NCBI GenBank assembly: GCA_934167835.1
Contig: CAKPLZ010000009.1
Span: forward strand, 1-57,500
Direction: 5' to 3'
Origin: an uncultured Clostridia bacterium
GTDB lineage: Bacteria; Bacillota; Clostridia; TANB77; CAG-508
Length of the DNA: 57,500 nucleotides
Position 1 is the first letter of the stretch; every line of letters begins with the position of its first letter. Shown one piece after another: positions 54,637-57,500 of the stretch. Under the pieces are notes generated by a model. The model was not told the origin of the DNA and did no database searches. It saw only the letters and a program-made list of their open reading frames with translations. Position numbers and translations under genes: made by a program.

Positions 54637-54948
54637 ATGTCTACAGTTAGAATTAATTCTAAAATTAAGGATGAAGTAACACCGATACTAAATGATTTAG
54701 GGATTTCTTTAAGTGAAGCTATTAATATGTTTTTACATCAAATTAAATTAAACAAAGGAATTCCATTTGAATTAAAAATTAAAAACGACATTGAGTTAAA
54801 TGATGCTCATGGCTCTTATATATGCAAAAATGGTTATTTGCATGATTATAGTAAATTAGATTTAAAAGAAATAGAAAAAGAAGCCAAAGATAATAAAATA
54901 TATAATAATGCAAAAGAAATGATAAATGATATAATTAACGAGGAGTGA
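54637..54948 (+). CDS. RelB/DinJ-family antitoxin
   Basis: 103 aa from the ATG at 54637 (AAGGAG 15 to 10 bases upstream). STVRINSKIKDEVTPIL, then LGISLSEAINMFLHQIKLNKGIPFEL in two parts, is the DinJ/RelB ribbon-helix-helix domain. The C-terminal half is acidic and probably wraps the toxin. It ends 4 bases before the toxin start, the usual coupled layout of a type II toxin-antitoxin operon, and probably autoregulates its promoter. Confidence 0.88.
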   Translation: MSTVRINSKIKDEVTPILNDLGISLSEAINMFLHQIKLNKGIPFELKIKNDIELNDAHGSYICKNGYLHDYSKLDLKEIEKEAKDNKIYNNAKEMINDIINEE

Positions 54949-54952
54949 GAAA

Positions 54953-55229
54953 ATGTATAAAATAGAAGTTACTAATAGATATAAGCAGAGTCTAAAAAAA
55001 TCATACAAAAGACGGATATAATATTAAACTATTAGAAAATGTGATAGAGATATTAGCAAAAGGTGAGGAATTACCGGCTAAATATCAAAATCACCAACTA
55101 AAGGGTGTTTATAGCGGGTATTATGATTGCCATATTCAGCCTGATTGGGTTCTAATTTATAAAATAGAAAAAGAAAGATTAGTACTCATATTAATAGATA
55201 TTGGAAGTCATGCTGATTTGTTTAAGTAA
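54953..55229 (+). CDS. YafQ/RelE-family toxin, read through a +1 shift at CGG 55013
   Basis: 91 aa after the shift, the usual YafQ size; straight reading gives only 22 residues. Frame 0 gives MYKIEVTNRYKQSLKKSYKR and then AGA CGG ATA TAA. Skipping the C gives R-G-YNIKLLENVIEILAKG, matching the family pattern K-R-G-Y-x-x-x-x-L-x-x-V-I. The later part has LKGVYSGYYDCHIQPDWVLI and SHADLF, with the family's active-site His and Asp residues. YafQ cleaves mRNA in the ribosome. Since the toxin itself needs the shift, its dose would follow the efficiency of CGG decoding. Confidence 0.88.
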
Positions 55230-55406
55230 ATCTGGTTAAATCTAAAAACCAAAAAAATTCTGAAAAATTTATTCTATAATTAAATTCAAAAAAATGTACA
55301 TAAATTATAAAATAAAAATGAAAAATAGTAATAATAATTACCCCCACATAATATACATTAATTAAAGTTTAGTACAAACGTTAAGTTATGGGAGGTAATT
55401 TATTAT

Positions 55407-56886
55407 ATGGAAAACTTGGGAGTGTATGAGGATATTAAGACTAGGACAGATGGGGATATATATGTGGGAGTTGTTGGCCCAGTTAGAACAGGAAAATCAA
55501 CATTTATTAAGAATTTTATGGACTTACTTGTAATTCCAAATATTGAAAATAGCTATAAAAGAGAAAGAGCAAGAGATGAGCTTCCACAAAGTGCTGCAGG
55601 AAGAACAATTATGACCACAGAACCTAAATTTGTTCCAAATGAAGCTATTGAAATTACAATAGGAGAAAATCTAAAATTAAAAACAAGATTAGTTGATTGT
55701 GTTGGTTATCTTGTAAACAATGCAATCCGGCTATATGGAAGAAGATGTTCCAAGAATGGTAAAAACACCATGGTCAGCTGAAGAAATGCCATTTGAAGAA
55801 GCAGCGGAAATAGGAACAAGAAAAGTTATAACAGAACATTCAACAATAGGAATTCTTGTAACCACAGATGGAACCATTACAGAGATTCCAAGAGCTGATT
55901 ATGTAGAAGCCGAAGAAAGGGTTGTAAAAGAACTAAAAGCTTTAAATAAACCATTTGTAATAGTTTTAAATACTAATAATCCTTTGGGTGAAGACACAAG
56001 AAATTTAGCAAATAATCTTGAAGAAAAATATGGGGTTTCAGTAATACCAACAGACTGCACAAGTTTAAATACAGAAGATATTAACAATATCTTTGGAAAA
56101 ATTCTTTATGAATTCCCAGTAGAAAGAATTAATATAAATTTCCCAGGCTGGATAGATGGACTTGGGTTTGACCATGAATTAAAACAAGAATTATTCAAAG
56201 AAATACAAGAAGCATTTAAAGATATAAGAACAATAAAAGATATAAATTCAGGAGTTTCTAAAATTAGCAAAACTGATATAATAGTTAAGACAACAATAAG
56301 TAATGTTGATTTAGGTACAGGTACAGTAACAATAGAAATTTCAATAAATGACGCATTATTCTATAAAATACTTACAGAAATAACAGGAGTACAAATGAAT
56401 AATGAGGCAGACTTATTTACAACAATAGGAACATTAGCAACAGTAAAAAAAGAATATGATAAAGTTGCAATGGCATTGCAAGAAGTAAGACAAAAAGGCT
56501 ATGGAATAGTTATGCCAAGCATGGAAGAACTTATTTTAGATGAGCCAGAAATAGTAAAGCAAGGTTCAAGATTTGGGGTTAAACTAAAAGCTAGGGCACC
56601 ATCAATACATTTGATAAGAGCAGATATTGAAACAGAAGTTTCTCCAATTGTAGGCAGTGAAAAACAATCAGAAGAGCTTGTAAATTATCTATTATCAGAA
56701 TTCGAAAACGACCCAAAGAAAATCTGGGAATCAAACATATTTGGCAAGAATCTGCATGAACTTGTAAACGAAGGTCTACAAAACAAATTATACAGAATGC
56801 CAGAAGACGCACAAGGAAAACTTCAAGAAACACTTGAAAGAATTGTAAATGAAGGAAGCGGAGGATTAATTTGCATAATACTATAA
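55407..56886 (+). CDS. spoIVA: Stage IV sporulation protein A, read through a +1 shift at CGG 55728
   Basis: 492 aa after the shift, the same length as B. subtilis SpoIVA to my knowledge; straight reading stops after 124 codons. Frame 0 gives the Walker A GPVRTGKSTFIKNF and RLVDCVGYLVNNAI. Codon 108 is CGG in ATC CGG CTA; skipping the C gives I-G-YMEEDVPRMVKTPWSAEEMP and EEAAEIGTRKVI, the highly conserved switch region. The middle and C-terminal domains follow to IICIIL. SpoIVA is the ATPase that polymerises around the forespore as the base of the spore coat; without it no proper coat forms. AGGAGGTAA precedes the ATG. A sigma-E-like TATACATT lies near 55353. Confidence 0.95.
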
Positions 56887-56911
56887 AGGATGGCTATTTA
56901 GCCATCTTTAC
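56885..56911 (+). terminator. Terminator of spoIVA
   Basis: GATGGC (56889-56894) and GCCATC (56901-56906), flanked by A and T, then a T-rich run. Confidence 0.75.
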
Positions 56912-56948
56912 TTGTATGCAAACAAAACACAATTTTTTCCTAAGCCAC

Positions 56949-57036
56949 TGTCAATGATTTTTGAAAATGTCCCCCAATTTTTAAACATAAGCCATAAAAA
57001 TTTGACTTTTTAAATTTTCCAGGAAAAGTATTGACA
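56949..57036 (+). repeat. Cassette 5' flank repeat, copy 2
   Basis: TGTCAATGATTTTTGAAAAT to GGAAAAGTATTGACA, matching 31211-31301. Together with the promoter, leader ORF 4 and hairpin 4 it explains the 462 bases between spoIVA and the gene at 57349. Confidence 0.75.
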
Positions 57037-57059
57037 GAAAAATATTAATATTATATACT
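57031..57059 (+). promoter_or_regulatory. Promoter of cassette 4
   Basis: TTGACA (57031-57036), 17 bp, TATACT (57054-57059); close match to the cassette 2 promoter. Confidence 0.75.
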
Positions 57060-57121
57060 AGCTTTACAAAAAGCAACAAACAAAAGCACGAAAAGAAACA
57101 AAAAGAAGGAGAAACTAACCA

Positions 57122-57184
57122 ATGAAAAACGCTGAAAGCCTTGGGGCCCTATATATATATATATATATATCGATAATTTTATAA
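57122..57184 (+). CDS. Cassette 4 leader ORF with TA microsatellite
   Basis: 20-aa ORF after AAGGAGA; core ESLGALYIYIYI, TA tract of 21 nt (57150-57170). Confidence 0.5.
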   Translation: MKNAESLGALYIYIYISIIL

Positions 57185-57218
57185 AAAACAAACTATATAT
57201 AAAATATAAAAGACTAAG

Positions 57219-57287
57219 AATTAATCTAATGTACAAAATATATATGGTAAGACAATCATGTCCACCATGAGTACAATTAGGTTAATT
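57219..57287 (+). promoter_or_regulatory. Conserved long hairpin in the cassette 4 leader RNA
   Basis: AATTAATCTAATGTAC (57219-57234) with GTACAATTAGGTTAATT (57271-57287), plus the nested ATGGT/ACCAT stem, as in cassette 1. Confidence 0.6.
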
Positions 57288-57348
57288 TTAAAAATATACA
57301 GATATAACAAAAGGTTATATAAAATAAAATTTAAGGAGGATTTAATTC

Positions 57349-57500
57349 ATGAAAAACACAAAAGGAATAACACTCATAGCGTTAATAATCACAATTATAG
57401 TAATGCTAATCCTAGTAGCAGTAAGCATAAGCGTAGCACTAAACACAGGCTTATTTAAGTCAGCAGGAGATGCCACAAAAAACTGGAAATCAGCTCAAGA
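57349..57500 (+). CDS. Prepilin-type surface protein, cut by the window end
   Basis: The first 50 codons (MKNTKGITLIALIIT, hydrophobic helix, NTGLFKSAGDATKNWKSAQ) are nearly identical to the start of the genes at 5035 and 47085; the ectodomain lies outside the window. AAGGAGG precedes the ATG. An upstream in-frame-looking start seen before cassettes 1 and 3 is out of frame here, which supports starting at the ATG behind the ribosome-binding site. Confidence 0.85.
   Translation, partial: MKNTKGITLIALIITIIVMLILVAVSISVALNTGLFKSAGDATKNWKSAQ

Noticed and set aside
2547..55730. Sequencing or assembly error as the cause of the twelve frame breaks
   Set aside because: All twelve add a C before GGN, in varied contexts and on both strands, while homopolymers and thousands of other GGN codons are unaffected. 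Random error would not choose one triplet. Raw reads would settle it.
2547..55730. Plain reassignment of CGG to another amino acid (for example Trp or Gln, as in some Firmicutes)
   Set aside because: Reading CGG as any single three-base codon leaves the frame wrong: each gene then stops within a few to a few tens of codons.

Overview
The window looks like chromosomal DNA of a low-GC, spore-forming member of the Clostridia (Bacillota), probably an uncultured gut lineage. The evidence is very A+T-rich sequence, strong AGGAGG ribosome-binding sites, sporulation genes (spoIVA, spoVAC-AD-AE and a SpoIIP-type amidase domain), a Gram-positive type IV pilus operon, stp-prkC signalling genes, smc, lexA and ftsY. 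No phage, insertion sequence or CRISPR array was seen.

The most important observation concerns decoding. Twelve times, in ten different genes on both strands, a reading frame that should continue is broken exactly at a CGG codon. It is restored if the C is skipped and the next three bases (GGN, glycine) are read: a +1 shift at CGG. The sites are at 2547, 4383, 6265, 16863(-), 18327(-), 18089(-), 32606, 33546, 48387, 48463, 55013 and 55728. Restored proteins have family-typical lengths (SpoIVA 492 aa, SpoVAD 336 aa, RlmN 343 aa, YafQ 91 aa, flavin reductase 188 aa), and glycine falls where the family has glycine. I checked the CGG trinucleotides of both strands by eye. None is an ordinary in-frame codon of an intact gene; only two degenerate remnants carry one in frame. 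The neighbouring codons share no motif. This suggests that CGG has no ordinary reader in this organism and triggers +1 frameshifting (or CGGN is read as a four-base glycine codon) as part of normal gene expression.

Layout. 1-242: end of a 5S rRNA and tRNA-Asn. 385-4704: Nudix hydrolase, kinase-like gene, small membrane protein, then a PflA-like activase, an SDR and a flavin reductase. 4731-6358: first copy of a repeated cassette (promoter, short leader ORF with a TA microsatellite, long hairpin, prepilin-type surface protein). 6569-10014: two GT8 glycosyltransferases and two PlsC-like acyltransferases, probably glycolipid synthesis. 10023-11358: second cassette, with a leucine-rich-repeat protein. 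11430-15396: an O-antigen-ligase/SpoIIP fusion, a lipoprotein and a transporter fragment. 15414-19094 (minus strand): acyl-CoA synthetase and spoVAC-AD-AE. 19289-22466: a GshAB-like enzyme and an ATP-grasp paralogue. 22649-31165: type IV pilus operon. 31180-33422: a module flanked by 32-bp direct repeats, holding a variable prepilin-type protein and remnants of a MutS-like gene and a reverse transcriptase. 33483-42014: rlmN, stp, prkC, ftsY, a UPF0182 protein and rpe. 42053-44909 (minus): bactofilin-like protein, SPFH protein and XRE regulator. 45152-49112: orphan gene, Rpn-type nuclease, third cassette and a cassette relic. 49209-56886: smc, a nuclease/phosphatase-fold gene, lexA, a RelB/YafQ pair and spoIVA. 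56949-57500: fourth cassette, cut by the window edge.

The cassette genes share almost the same prepilin-like N-terminus as the pilin of the operon (25514-25762) but carry different ectodomains. Three end in a C-type-lectin/FGE-like tail whose codons differ in the way left by adenine-directed mutagenesis of AAC codons, as in targets of diversity-generating retroelements. In all three, the CGG shift lies just upstream of this tail, so the tail is made only if the +1 shift occurs.
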